From contig JAWPHD010001141.1 in the NCBI GenBank assembly GCA_037043455.1, forward strand, positions 289,366-353,365: a stretch of DNA of 64,000 nt, given 5' to 3'. Numbering within the stretch: position 1 is the first letter of the stretch; every line of letters begins with the position of its first letter. The notes below the pieces were generated by a model, which was not told the origin of the DNA, ran no database searches, and was given only the letters and a program-made list of their open reading frames with translations. This DNA comes from Cyrtodaria siliqua. Lineage: Eukaryota > Mollusca > Bivalvia > Adapedonta > Hiatellidae. Made by a program: the position numbers and the translations under genes. Below, one piece after another: positions 11,641 to 23,861 of the stretch.

Positions 11641-12355
11641 CAACCCCAGTTCACTTCAGAATCCTTGTATTTAGTTTCCAGTTCTCATTGGAGGAGTTTT
11701 ATCTCCCTTGGGATGATTGTTGTCTTTATTTGGTCCATGCAAAGTGGGTCTCATTGACAAAGAATCATTAATCCATAACATACTTTAGTTTTACCTCCCT
11801 TGGGGATGGCTGTTTTCTTTATTTAGTCTCTGCAAACTGGGTCTCATATTGACAAAGAATCATTATTCCATAACTATTACTTTGATATGCTTAACCATGT
11901 GACTTTATAATGAGACTGAATGAGACTGAAACCTTCACCATGTGCAGCTAAGAAGAGGTTCTCAGATGCGCCGACCCTAATTTTGTAATAATGAAAAAAG
12001 AAATCCAAAAATATATTTTCAAAAGGCAAACATTGGCAAAGAAATTATCCAGTATCAGTATTTTGGTCCCGCAATTCAAAAAACATATCATCATGTTGAA
12101 ATTCAATCAAAAATCTGAAGATCATGTTTCTGGTAAAGATGTTTTACAGTGTAACTAACACCATTACAAGATACATCCTTAAAAGATTTTTTTTTTTTTT
12201 TCCTCCTCCTGTGTTACTTTTTAGAAAAAATCTGAGAACCATTGTGCATTTTTAAAATTAAAAAATAAATACTTTTTGTTTTATTAAAATTCTGAAGAAA
12301 TGCGTTTGTAATTATATTGTATCTTGACAGGAAATGAAACAGTCGTTATTATAAT
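11641..12355. other. Intronic stretch with a short duplication
   Basis: No coding feature is visible. A block around TTTATTTGGTCCATGCAAAG / GGGTCTCATTGACAAAGAAT (about 11690-11775) recurs in diverged form at about 11790-11880, so this is an old tandem duplication of roughly 110 bp. The rest is AT-rich intron. Confidence 0.5.
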
Positions 12356-14590
12356 AGCACCAGCATTATGTTATTATAATAGCACCAGCATTATGTTATT
12401 ATAATAGCACCAGCATTATGTTATTATAATAGCACCAGCATTATGTTATTATAATAGCACCAGCATTATGTTATTATAATAGCACCAGCATTATGTTATT
12501 ATAATAGCACCAGCATTATGTTATTTTAATAGCACCAGCATTATGTTATTATAATAGCACCAGCATTATGTTATTTTAATAGCACCAGCATTATGTTATT
12601 ATAATAGCACCAGCATTATGTTATTATAATAGCACCAGCATTATGTTATTATAATAGCACCAGCATTATGTTATTATAATAGCACCAGCATTATGTTATT
12701 TTAATAGCACCAGCATTATGTTATTTTAATAGCACCAGCATTATGTTATTTTAATAGCACCAGCATTATGTTATTTTAATAGCACCAGCATTATGTTATT
12801 TTAATAGCACCAGCATTATGTTATTTTAATAGCACCAGCATTATGTTATTTTAATAGCACCAGCATTATGTTATTTTAATAGCACCAGCATTATGTTATT
12901 TTAATAGCACCAGCATTATGTTATTATAATAGCACCAGCATTATGTTATTATAATAGCACCAGCATTATGTAGTTATTATAATAGCACCAGCATTATGTT
13001 ATTTTAATAGCACCAGCATTATGTTATTTTAATAGCACCAGCATTATGTAGTTATTATACTAGCACCAGCATTATGTAGTTATTATAATAGCACCAGCAT
13101 TATGTTATTATAATAGCACCAGCATTATGTAGTTATTATAATAGCACCAGCATTATGTAGTTATTATAATAGCACCAGCATTATGTTATTATAATAGCAC
13201 CAGCATTATGTTATTATAATAGCACCAGCATTATGTAGTTATTATAATAGCACCAGCATTATGTTATTATAATAGCACCAGCATTATGTTATTATAATAG
13301 CACCAGCATTATGTTATTATAATAGCACCAGCATTATGTTATTATAATAGCACCAGCATTATGTTATTATAATAGCACCAGCATTATGTTATTATAATAG
13401 CACCAGCATTATGTTATTATAATAGCACCAGCATTATGTTATTATAATAGCACCAGCATTATGTTATTGTAATAGCACCAGCATTATGTTATTGTAATAG
13501 CACCAGCATTATGTTATTATAATAGCACCAGCATTATGTTATTGTAATAGCACCAGCATTATGTTATTTTAATAGCACCAGCATTATGTTATTGTAATAG
13601 CACCAGCATTATGTTATTATAATAGCACCAGCATTATGTTATTATAATAGCACCAGCATTATGTTATTATAATAGCACCAGCAATATGTTATTATAATAG
13701 CACCAGCATTATGTTATTATAATAGCACCAGCATTATGTTATTATAATAGCACCAGCATTATGTTATTATAATAGCACCAGCATTATGTTATTTTAATAG
13801 CACCAGCATTATGTTATTATAATAGCACCAGCATTATGTTATTATAATAGCACCAGCATTATGTTATTATAATAGCACCAGCATTATGTTATTATAATAG
13901 CACCAGCATTATGTTATTTTAATAGCACCAGCATTATGTTATTATAATAGCACCAGCATTATGTTATTTTAATAGCACCAGCATTATGTTATTATAATAG
14001 CACCAGCATTATGTTATTTTAATAGCACCAGCATTATGTTATTATAATAGCACCAGCATTATGTTATTTTAATAGCACCAGCATTATGTTATTATAATAG
14101 CACCAGCATTATGTTATTTTAATAGCACCAGCATTATGTTATTATAATAGCACCAGCATTATGTTATTTTAATAGCACCAGCATTATGTTATTATAATAG
14201 CACCAGCATTATGTTATTTTAATAGCACCAGCATTATGTTATTATAATAGCACCAGCATTATGTTATTATAATAGCACCAGCATTATGTTATTTTAATAG
14301 CACCAGCATTATGTTATTTTAATAGCACCAGCATTATGTTATTTTAATAGCACCAGCATTATGTTATTTTAATAGCACCAGCATTATGTTATTTTAATAG
14401 CACCAGCATTATGTTATTTTAATAGCACCAGCATTATGTTATTTTAATAGCACCAGCATTATGTTATTTTAATAGCACCAGCATTATGTTATTTTAATAG
14501 CACCAGCATTATGTTATTTTAATAGCACCAGCATTATGTTATTTTAATAGCACCAGCATTATGTTATTTTAATAGCACCAGCATTATGTT
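12356..14590. repeat. 25-bp minisatellite, about 89 copies, intronic
   Basis: The unit is TTATTATAATAGCACCAGCA plus TTATG. Units vary mainly at one site (TTATTATAAT, TTATTTTAAT, or TTATTGTAAT), and some carry an extra TAG before the unit (28 bp, about 12970-13240). From about 13910 to 14260 A and T variants alternate strictly, a 50-bp super-period. From about 14280 to 14590 only the T variant occurs. Copies are nearly identical, which points to recent expansion or homogenisation. Confidence 0.97.
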
Positions 14591-15345
14591 TGAAAAATTA
14601 AAATACATTCTAACATTTTTTGAATTTTCCAGATATACGGAAATATGCTTAAAATGCCAAATAACATTCTCTGAAATCTTAAGCTATTTGATAAATGAAA
14701 AAGTGCCATTATAAGTAATCCTTAAACATGTAAATGATGAATTGTTGAACATTGTTGAGATGCTAGAAAACTTTATGTTTTATTGAGTGTCATGCACTCC
14801 TGAAAATGTGAAAGTTATTTTTCACTTTTCAGTGAAATAAAACCTATTAATTTCGGCAAAAAAAACATTGTTCTACAGGAAAATAAAAAAATTTGGCGAC
14901 CACATCAGCGCAGAATGTTGAAATTGCCATGTTTACTTGAATATAACTTTAACAATAATTTACTATTTTCTATAAATGTCATTTGTTGAAACATTATGGA
15001 ATGTCATATCGTTCAGTCAGTAAATTGGACATTTAAAGCTTGCAAGTTTGTGACATTGGCCAATGGAGCAAATATGGTTGAATTAGAATTCTAGTTTATA
15101 TGCACTTACATTACATATTTTGTGATGATTTATAGTAATATCCGGTGAATAGAAAAGCCATGTCTACTCGAAGCCTTACTGGAAATATCTAACACCGGGA
15201 TATATTTCTCAGTAGCCAGAGACGTCACACAATAATATAGGTGTGAACGACTTAAAAAGAGTGAAAGAATAAAAGAAAGAAAATGAACAAAGAGCCAGAT
15301 TTGTCTTGTTTATCGTCACATAATATGTAATGTACAGTTAAATAG
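14591..15345. other. Intronic stretch, including a short foldback relative
   Basis: AT-rich intron. At about 14775-14855 there is a small inverted repeat related to the foldback at 748-890, with TGTGAAAGTTATTTTTCACT at its core. No exon or gene is seen. Confidence 0.5.
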
Positions 15346-15346
15346 C

Positions 15347-15492
15347 CAGCGTTTTTGAAATACGGTAATTATTTTCATCAGGAGAGAAATTGCTCCGATA
15401 AAAATACTTGTGCTTTCAGCATGTTTGGCACTCATTCTTATATCGTAGCAATTTATCTCCCGAGGGAAATATTTCCCGTATTTGAAAAATGT
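15347..15492. repeat. Foldback element of about 145 bp
   Basis: The left arm (TTTTTGAAATACGG ... GGAGAGAAATTGCT) and right arm (AGCAATTTATCTCCCGAGGG ... CCCGTATTTGAAAAA) are imperfect reverse complements around a loop near 15420. Confidence 0.7.
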
Positions 15493-15506
15493 TGGTAATT
15501 AAACTC

Positions 15507-15660
15507 TATTTAACCCTTACCCCGCTACATATATATAATGGACTGTTTCTTTGACTTAAGACCATTCCATTTATGTGACAAAGGGGTGTTTTGGGGAAAA
15601 TGACTAATCAGCAGCAAAAACCTTGATCATTGAGAACCCTGATCAGCGTGCGAGTTAATG
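15507..15660 (+). mobile_element. MITE (TTAACCCTTAACCCGCTA family), 3'-truncated
   Basis: It shares the TTAACCCTTACCCCGCTACA end and the body ACCATTCCATTTATGTGACA / AAGGGGTGTTTTGGGG with the full copy at 32313-32498, but stops near GCGAGTTAATG. It ends about 35 bp before the acceptor of exon C at 15695, within the region where a branch point would lie. Confidence 0.8.
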
Positions 15661-15694
15661 TCCAGTTATGATAATCCCTCTTCTTCTGTTTCAG

Positions 15695-15817
15695 TGAGCA
15701 AGTTTTACACCTGTGGTTGGAAACGCTGTGTTCCTGTGTAGACGTGGTTGAGAAGTGGTACCATCCATGGTCGTTCATGCGGAGTCCGGGCTGGGTCCAG
15801 ATCAAGTGTGAATTGAG
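15695..15817 (+). CDS. RUNDC1: Internal exon C, core of the RUN domain (RUNDC1-like)
   Basis: This 123-nt exon sits between a CTTCTGTTTCAG acceptor (ends 15694) and a GTATGT donor (starts 15818). Its first base completes the split Asn codon from exon B. It then reads [20 protein letters not shown] and [20 protein letters not shown], leaving AG of an Arg codon for the next exon. The [10 protein letters not shown] and YHPWSF...[10 protein letters not shown] runs are what I recall from the C-terminal RUN domain of RUNDC1; RUN domains generally bind small GTPases in trafficking and cytoskeletal control. Other RUN proteins (RUSC, SNX29, DENND5) fit less well from memory, without a search. It is clearly a host exon, with conserved Trp/Pro/Cys composition unlike the surrounding repeats. 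Confidence 0.85.
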
Positions 15818-16591
15818 GTATGTCAAAATATTCGTAGGCGTGTGTGATTCTGTATTGTATTCATTGTTCTGACATCCGAACATTATAATTGGAGAAAACA
15901 AGACAGCAGTACCTTCAACACAGTATTTATTAATTGTATGTTTTTACAAGTAACTTTTGCAAATACGTGATTTTGTTTTGCTTAAATTTTAAAATAATAA
16001 CACAAACTTGCATTATATACATCTTGTTTATTTCTTTATAATTTAGTAAAATATATGTATTTCCTTATGCTGTGCATGTATACTAGCTTTTTGGGGCACT
16101 AATTAACTGTACACAATTTGTTGTTAGCACTAGTCGGTTATATGTTGTCCTGCATTGCTACTCACTGTTTTAGATATGTAGATATGCTTGTATTAGATAT
16201 ATTATGTAGATATGCTTGTATTAGATATGTAGATATGCTTGGATTTGGTTTTAGAGTTTTCATTCTTCCATATATTGACACTGCACCGAATATAACAACC
16301 ATTTATGTGTACAACGTGTTTGTTGTGAAGCCATTTACTATTTGTCTGACTTAAAATGTCAGTAACCTCCTTCTAAACATACCAAACACTTTATTAGGGT
16401 CCTGCCTTCGATTTATAAAATGGGGTTGATGTGACTAATTATCCATTCAAAGTATGTTTATGTGTCTGTTTTACATTGCATGGCTAGTCGTCTATTGGAT
16501 TATCAATTTTAGCAGAAATGAACTTTTATGTGGCTAAGTAAAGCACCTTAAATGTTTTGAAAAAGGAAACATAAAATGTGGTAATACATTT
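15818..16591. other. Intronic stretch
   Basis: No exon seen. Near 16155-16240 a unit containing GTAGATATGCTTGTATTAGA occurs about three times in tandem. The open frame spanning it is not supported as coding. Confidence 0.5.
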
Positions 16592-17430
16592 TGTCCATTG
16601 TCCTTACCTGTCCATTGTCCTTACCTGTCCATTGTCCTTACCTGTCCATTGTCCTTACCTGGCCATTGTCCTTACCTGTCCATTGTCCTTACCTGTCCAT
16701 TGTCCTTACCTGTCCATTGTCCTTACCTGTCCATTGTCCTTGCCTGTCCATTGTCCTTACCTGTCCATTGTCCTTACCTGGCCATTGTCCTTACCTGTCC
16801 ATTGTCCTTACCTGGCCATTGTCCTTACATGGCCATTGTCCTTACCTGGCCATTGTCCTTACCTGGCCATTGTCCTTACCTGTCCATTGTCCTTACCTGG
16901 CCATTGTCCTTACATGGCCATTGTCCTTACCTGTCCATTGTCCTTACCTGTCCATTGTCCTTACCTGTCCATTGTCCTTACCTGGCCATTGTCCTTACCT
17001 GTCCATTGTCCTTACCTGTCCATTGTCCTTACCTGTCCATTGTCCTTACCTGTCTATTGTCCTTACCTGTCCATTGTCCTTACCTGTCTATTGTCCTTAC
17101 CTGTCCATTGTCCTTACCTGTCCATTGTCCTTACCTGTCCATTGTCCTTACCTGTCCATTGTCCTTACCTGTCTATTGTCCTTACCTGTCCATTGTCCTT
17201 ACCTGTCCATTGTCCTTACCTGTCCATTGTCCTTACCTGGCCATTGTCCTTACCTGGCCATTGTCCTTACCTGGCCATTTACCTGGCCATTGTCCTTACC
17301 TGGCCATTGTCCTTACCTGGCCATTGTCCTTATCTGTCCATTGTCCTTACCTGTCCATTGTCCTTACCTGGCCATTGTCCTTACCTGGCCATTGTCCTTA
17401 CCTGGCCATTGTCCTTACCTGTCCATTGTA
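16592..17430. repeat. 17-bp minisatellite, about 49 copies, intronic
   Basis: The unit is CCATTGTCCTTACCTGT, with a common CTGG variant. A 17-bp unit cycles through three frames, which explains three overlapping open frames with the same repeated peptide. Read on the minus strand, each unit contains ACAGGTAAGGA, a textbook 5' splice-site consensus, antisense to the gene. Confidence 0.97.
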
Positions 17431-18105
17431 CTAATGACTGTGTTAAGCCACGTAAAGTTATTTTGTACGTCCGCCCGTCTGTCTGTTCATAAAATGTTTG
17501 GTTTCCATTGCATAACTTTGAAACCATTAAAGATAACATAATGAAACATTATTGGTACATTGTCTACAGTAAGAGGATGACCTGTATTCATTTTGGGGCC
17601 AGAAGTTCAAAGTTCAAGGTTACCATGACCCGATTATGATCAAATTAACTCTGTCTGCGTTGATCGGTTGACCCTTAATTATTTTGGGGTCAGTTGGTAA
17701 TTACTCTTTTACCATTTATGGATCAATAGATGCTTTGGGGGCCTCCTAGTAACTTTTTTTAGTTTATAACTGTGTGTATGTTTTTTTTTAGCTCACTTGA
17801 ACTTTGATCATATTAGATATGTGATTGTCTTTACACCACATTCATTCTGTGGTAATACTAGCCATGTTAGCCAGTAGCACATCATCAGGTCCTATTTGGT
17901 CTCTTGCTTTGTTTACTCTCTTGGCTTGTCTCTACAAGAAAATGTCTTAGTTCAAAAAATCTCTGATCCTTCTAACCGAAGTTAATCTTATTAACACAAA
18001 TATCCCTATATAATGTATCACCATATAGCATCTCACTTTTCACAGCTAAAATTGTACTTGACTTGTATTTCATCAAATTACGTTTCTTTTAACTTGTGTT
18101 TCTTC
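17431..18105. other. Intronic stretch
   Basis: No exon seen. It includes a decayed fragment of a dispersed element (AGTTCAAGGTTACCATGACC at about 17610 and TTTTAGCTCACTTGAAC at about 17788). Confidence 0.45.
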
Positions 18106-18318
18106 TAACCCTTAAACCACTAACCACGACTATAATAGCCTTTGTGTCCATTGTAAATCGAGATCAGCATGCAAGTAACTTGCAGGCTGATTAGGGTTTA
18201 CCATGTCCAGCTGCTGATCAGTAATTTTCCCCAAAACACCCCTTTGTCACATAAATGGAATGGTCTTAATTCAAAGAAAGGACAGTCCATTATATACATG
18301 TTGCGGGTTAAGGGCTAA
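18106..18318 (-). mobile_element. MITE (TTAACCCTTAACCCGCTA family), inverted copy
   Basis: A reverse-orientation copy of the element at 32313-32498. It runs from TAACCCTTAAACCACTA to TTGCGGGTTAAGGGCTAA and keeps the GGGGTGTTTTGGGG and GGAATGG body words in complement. Confidence 0.8.
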
Positions 18319-18380
18319 ATATGTCTTTACTAACCGTCTCCATGGAAACATGACATCTTACACATTAACCAGCCATGCCT

Positions 18381-20103
18381 ACCTATATTAAAGGTCCAGT
18401 AACAAAGGTGTTGACACCTTCCTATATTAAAGGTCCAGTAACAAAGGTGTTGAAACCTTCCTATATTAAAGGTCCACTAACAAAGGTGTTGAAACCTTCC
18501 TATATTAAAGGTCCAGTAACAAAGGTGTTGAAACTTTCCTATATTAAAGGTCTACTAACAAAGGTGTTGAAACTTTTCTATATTAAAGGTCCAGTAACAA
18601 AGGTGTTGAAACTTTCCTATATTAAAGGTCCACTAACAAAGGTGTTGAAACTTTTCTATATTAAAGGTCCACTAACAAAGGTGTTGAAACCTTCCTATAT
18701 TAAAGGTACACTAACAAAGGTGTTGAAACCTTCCTATATTAAAGGTCTACTAACAAAGGTGTTGAAACTTTTCTATATTAAAGGTCCAGTAACAAAGGTG
18801 TTGAAACTTTCCTATATTAAAGGTCTACTAACAAAGGTGTTGAAACTTTTCTATATTAAAGGTCCAGTAACAAAGGTGTTGAAACTTTCCTATATTAAAG
18901 GTCCACTTACAAAGGTGTTGAAACTTTTCTATATTAAAGGTCCAGTAACAAAGGTGTTGAAACTTTCCTATATTAAAGGTCCACTAACAAAGATGTTGAA
19001 ACTTTTCTATATTAAAGGTCCAGTAACAAAGGTGTTGAAACCTTCCTATATTAAAGGTCCAGTAACAAAGGTGTTGAAAACTTCCTATATTAAAGGTCCA
19101 GTAACAAAGGTGTTGAAACCTTCCTATATTAAAGGTCCACTAACAAAGGTGTTGAAACTTTTCTATATTAAAGGTCCAGTAACAAAGGTGTTGAAACCTT
19201 CCTATATTAAAGGTCCAGTAAACAAAGGTGTTGAAACTTTCCTATATTAAAGGTCCACTAACAAAGGTGTTGAAACCTTCCTATATTAAAGCTCCAGTAA
19301 ACAAAGGTGTTGAAACTTTCCTATATTAAAGGTCCACTAACAAAGGTGTTGAAACCTTCCTATATTAAAGGTCCAGTAACAAAGGTGTTGAAACCTTCCT
19401 ATATTAAAGGTACACTAACAAAGGTGTTGAAACCTTCCTATATTAAAGGTCCAGTAAACAAAGGTGTTGAAACTTTCCTATATTAAAGGTCCACTAACAA
19501 AGGTGTTGAAACCTTTCTATATTAAAGGTCCAGTAACAAAGGTGTTGAAACTTTCCTATATTAAAGGTCCAGTAACAAAGGTGTTGAAACTTTCCTATAT
19601 TAAAGGTCCAGTAACAAAGGTGTTGAAACCTTCCTATATTAAAGGTACACTAACAAAGGTGTTGAAACTTTCCTATATTAAAGGTCTACTAACAAAGGTG
19701 TTGAAACTTTTCTATATTAAAGGTCCACTAACAAAGGTGTTGAAACTTTTCTGTATTAAAGGTCCACTAACAAAGGTGTTGAAACTTTCTTATATTAAAG
19801 GTCCACTAACAAAGGTGTTGAAACTTTCCTATATTAAAGGTCTACTAACAAAGGTGTTGAAACTTTCCTATATTAAAGGTCTACTAACAAAGGTGTTGAA
19901 ACTTTCCTATATTAAAGGTCCATTAACAAAGGTGTTGAAACTTTCTTATATTAAAGGTCCACTAGCTAAGGTGTTGAAACCTTCCTATATAAAGTCCCAC
20001 TAACAAAGGTTTCAATTGAAACTTTCCTCTGTTAAAGGCTCGCTAACAAAGGTATTGAAACCTTCCTATACTGAAGACTTACTAACAAAGGTATTGAAAT
20101 CAT
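18381..20103. repeat. 39-bp minisatellite, about 44 copies, intronic
   Basis: The unit is TATATTAAAGGTCCAGTAAC followed by AAAGGTGTTGAAACCTTCC. CAGT/CACT/TACT and CCTTCC/CTTTCC/CTTTTC variants are shuffled through the array, and the last copies (20020-20103) are degenerate. Since 39 is divisible by three, long KVLKLSYIKGP open frames appear, but the unit has no gene-like properties. It ends about 45 bp before terminal exon 1. Confidence 0.96.
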
Positions 20104-20148
20104 CAAAATAATGTTACATTCAAAGGAATTTTGGCTTCATTTTTTCAG

Positions 20149-20281
20149 ATTATTGGCACAATTTTCTTTCAACTTGGATGAGAGATATGAATTGCCAAAA
20201 AAACGGAATGCAGGGAAAGAGATTACAGATTCTGTGAAAGACATCTTAATTACACATCACCTATATTCTTGGGAACTTTAG
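20149..20281 (+). CDS. RUNDC1: Candidate terminal exon 1 (most diverged) of the RUN gene
   Basis: The acceptor TTTTTTCAG ends at 20148. The first base completes the Arg codon split after exon C, and translation runs RLLAQFSFNLDERYELPKKR and then a tail ending TDSVKDILITHHLYSWEL before TAG (20279-20281). This is the end of the RUN domain and of the protein. It aligns over its whole length with the two exons further right but is the most changed in the tail (ITDSV for LKEGV, THH for KHH, SWEL for SWDL). A possible polyadenylation signal AATAAA lies at 20727. Splicing from exon C gives an uninterrupted frame. It may be an alternative last exon or a diverging duplicate. Confidence 0.82.
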
Positions 20282-21985
20282 CACAATATGCTGTTTTTGA
20301 AATTGGATAGGAAAAGAGATGGACTTAGTTGAAGGAGATCTAATTGTGAGAAAAAGTCATAAGAAAAAATTATACTTTCTCGCGTACCAGATAATTATAA
20401 GGATCATGTTTAGATAAAAAGCGTGAGTAGTCGGGATGAGACAAAACCAAAGATATATGTTAAGTGGAAGTCTGAAAGAAAGAAATCTCAGATGTTCATT
20501 TTTTAAACTGTCAAAGGTATGCGAAAGAAAGAATCAATCATGGGAACCATGTTCAGAGTGGGGGAAACCAAGCCTCTGTATAACTGTCAGCAAAGCATCA
20601 GCTTCGAACAAAACAGTTTATCCTGGTTGGAATTTCCTATCTGCACTGGATACCCATGAAAGGTTCTTACAATTTTCATCATTAAGTTGACATGACCTTA
20701 GTTTATATTGATATAAAACTGGGTGAAATAAAAACAAATCCTGATGCTGAGCTTCGTCTGAGAAATATACATCAATACCAAACATGTCACCATGCCTGAC
20801 CTACTTAATTGAATTTTCTGGTCAACGGTTATGTTGTTTAATTTCGAAGTCACTTTTAGCCTCAGTCCTCAACTTAACTTATAGAACCTTAATTCACATA
20901 AATACCAAATGTAGGTCAAAATGATTGACCTTGACCTACTTAATCATAATGAGCTTATTCTGGTCAACATTTATGTTAAGTTTTTTCTTTTAAGACAAAT
21001 CCATCTCGGTTATTAGTTCTGACTTCCAGTGTTTGCATCCTTCTGCTATGATTTTGTGTCCAATTCCCACAGCAGAGAGAAAGTATGGAAAAGGGAAAAA
21101 CAGTTATCTTTTTCTGTTTTATACACCATAAAACTAATGCATGTTGTGTTTCTGTCATAATTCCTAAAAAACTCTCTATGCTCTTGCCGAAAAAAATACA
21201 CACAAAAACAGAGTGCCATATTTCCCCTAACAGTAGCCCCCGACCTAATAGAAGCGCCCTCTGCCTTTTCTTTTTTTCGGAAATCTTACCTTTATAGAAA
21301 ATCAAAAATTCTTCAAAATTCAATAAATGTTCAATCTTTTGTAATATAAAAAGAAATGTTTAAAATTAGTGTGAATGATACTTGAGTCTCAGTTCGGGGT
21401 ATACAGTCTGGCAAAAACTGCTTTTAAGTATAACAATAATAAATAATAACCCAACCCTTTTTGCATTTTGCATAGCGCCCGGGCACTACTATTTGGGTAA
21501 ATACGCCTTATACGGTACACATTTCTCAAGAGCTAAAGTTGGCACACCATGACAGAAACACAACAGATAATTAATGTAGTCATAGAAAGGCTAATCAAAG
21601 TGAATGCCAAAGATTTAGTTGTTATTATTATTATTATTGCTGGTTGTTTATAGTCGATGCTCATAATGTCCCATTTTGACTGCTGGTCGGTCCAATGAAG
21701 TTAAAACCAGATCACTATACATTTTTATTTTAATTATCCGGATTTCTGCTGGGTCAGATGCTGCATTTATGCATAAAGGGTGGTACTGTGGTAGGAAACA
21801 TTTGCTATGCAGATTATTTGTTACAAACTATTCTTTATATCTGTTGGTAGAAGATTTTCATGGGTTATTGGCCTGTCAGCATTTAAATAATTTCTTAAAA
21901 CTTGTAAGACTACTGTATTTTCCCCAGTAAGATCCCTAGGTACTTGAAACAGCTATAGTACACACATCAGCTCAGTGGTATTGTA
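20282..21985. other. Possible 3' UTR of terminal exon 1, then non-coding sequence
   Basis: After the stop codon there is no further exon. AATAAA at 20727 could end a transcript. Beyond that, around 20790-20960, TGACCTACTTAAT-type phrases occur twice. Short open frames near 21000-21330 and 21676-21930 show no recognisable domain. Confidence 0.45.
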
Positions 21986-23391
21986 CCTTCTGATATATAT
22001 ATATATATATTTAAACAATCTATATTTTTGTGGGTTTGTGTTTCTAATGTAACAAGATTGTTAAAAAAACGCCAAAAAACTGAACACCCTTCAAGGCATT
22101 TAACCTTTTTACACAGTAATTAACTCTGTATTTAGCATTTAGGTATGGTGATTTTGTTTTATTTATTTACTTTAATATATATTAAACTATCAAATCATTT
22201 ATTCATTGCTTGTATTTTTTTCCTTATAATTGCTAGCAAATTTATTTTTTAGTCTAGTATTTAAGTAGAACTATTGTGCATTTCTAGTTTATTTTGATTA
22301 TATCAGCTGTGTTCTCTTTCTGTTAAAGGTCTCACATCTGGGCTTGCTATAATAGTTGTTGTATTGTTGTGTGGCTACTTTGGTGTTGGAAATCCTTCTA
22401 TAGTACAGTATATGTATACAGTATTTCCCCTAATATTAAAGAGTGCAGCCCCTTCCCACCTTTTCAAACAAAAACAACACAAATTTTTTAAAAAAAAGTT
22501 CAACGAATAGATAAAAGATCGTCAAAATTCAATACCGGTACATTCCGATATTTTGTATCATATAATCTTCCCCCATCTCCAACCCCAACACACACAAAAG
22601 AAAAAATTCATAAAAAGGAAAAACATTTTTTTTACATTTTGCGAGAGTGCCCACTTGTCATGTTGCATAGCACCTGAGCCTGGGCACCAGTATTGGGGGG
22701 ATACTTTATGCATACTATTTGTTGTTATTATGTTGTACTGTACATGTTGTGAAGCATGCCTGGAGCATAGCTGTTGTGAACTCGATTCTACGCAGACTGC
22801 CAATTTGGTGCAATAGAGCATCGGAAATCCAATTATCTATACATGTATTAATTAGTTCAGCAGTATGAAATCCATGACTTTTTTGTTGTCTGTATCTCAA
22901 TTTATTTGTATTTAATTTTTCCATTGTTTTATTTATATTTTATTTTAATGCCAAATGCATTTACTCCCAGTAATATAAAATTGCCACCAGATTAAATAAC
23001 TCTTACTCAGCTTAGTTCTTCTTAGGCATTCAACTTCCTGAAAAAATCCAAGATGGCTTCCACATCTAAATATAGAGTTAAATTTTATAATAATTAATAT
23101 TTGAGTGAGCAAATGCAAATGAATAAAAACAAAACATCCAGTGAGTGAAAAAAAAGTCTGGTATACATTTAACCCCATTGTTAAATATATTTTAATGTCT
23201 ATTTTGCATCCATTTCATGATGCTTTTAACAAGTTCCGATTTAATTCTTTTTGTGCATTTATATTAGATTGTAGGTTAATTCCTTCAAATGTTAGTTAAT
23301 TGTTTTCCAGAGTTTATTTACAAATATGTTCAAGAAATCTTTTGCCAAAAGAAATATAATATATTGTCATACTGGTAATATTTTGCCTGTT
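21986..23391. other. Intergenic or intronic AT-rich stretch
   Basis: Contains a short TA microsatellite (about 21990-22012). No exon, RNA gene or repeat boundary is evident. Overlapping short open frames at 22550-22920 are on both strands and not supported. Confidence 0.45.
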
Positions 23392-23838
23392 TTTTAGCTC
23401 AACTGGCCAAAGGCCGGTCTTGTTTATATGATGCGCGTTGTCTGCGTTTGCATTCCTTCATCCGTTAGCAATTCTTGTGAACACAATAACGCATTCCTTC
23501 ATCCGTTAGCAATTCTTGTGAACACAATAACGTTCAAAATAGTTTCCAGTTTTCACCAAATTTGATTTAAAGGTCTGTTTTCAGATAATGAGACGAGACT
23601 GTATGTGTATGTTATTAGACTACATGGTCTTGTGAAGTTCAAGGTCACATATTTTTATATCTGACCCATAACTGAAAAATACTCTTCTAGGATACTGCCT
23701 TCTTTATTCTAGGATACTGCTTTCTTTATTTGCATGTTATTAGAATGCATACATTAATTATTCTCAAAGATTACCTCTCTAAGAGCCGTTTTAACCTCCC
23801 AGTAGAGCGTCCTCAGGTCCATGTGGGCCTCTTGTTAT
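23392..23838 (+). mobile_element. Dispersed element, TTTTAGCTC...GGCCTCTTGTT type, short copy
   Basis: It opens TTTTTTAGCTCAACTGGCC and closes AGAGCGTCCTCAGGTCCATG / TGGGCCTCTTGTT. The interior has a 41-bp tandem duplication (CGCATTCCTTCATCCGTTAG..., about 23450-23532) and AGTTCAAGGTCACA. Longer relatives lie at 29448-31287 and 42830-44710. I recognise the end sequences as common in bivalve genomes. The class (Helitron-like or other) is not established from this copy. Confidence 0.6.
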
Positions 23839-23861
23839 TCTTTAGACCTTTATGATGTTTT

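Noticed and set aside
12356..14590. CRISPR-like appearance of regularly spaced identical repeats
   Set aside because: Units are directly abutting with no unique spacers, and the setting is an animal intron. The same holds for every array in this window.
16578..17541. Three overlapping + strand open frames of about 280-316 codons
   Set aside because: A 17-bp repeat gives the same peptide in all three frames. There are no gene features and the array is intronic.
18375..20003. KVLKLSYIKGP-repeat open frames resembling a repeat protein
   Set aside because: A 39-bp tandem repeat whose indels break the frame while the DNA unit continues unchanged, so selection is on nothing coding.
22553..22924. 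Overlapping short open frames on both strands
   Set aside because: No recognisable motif, splice border or conserved composition; both strands being open suggests chance.
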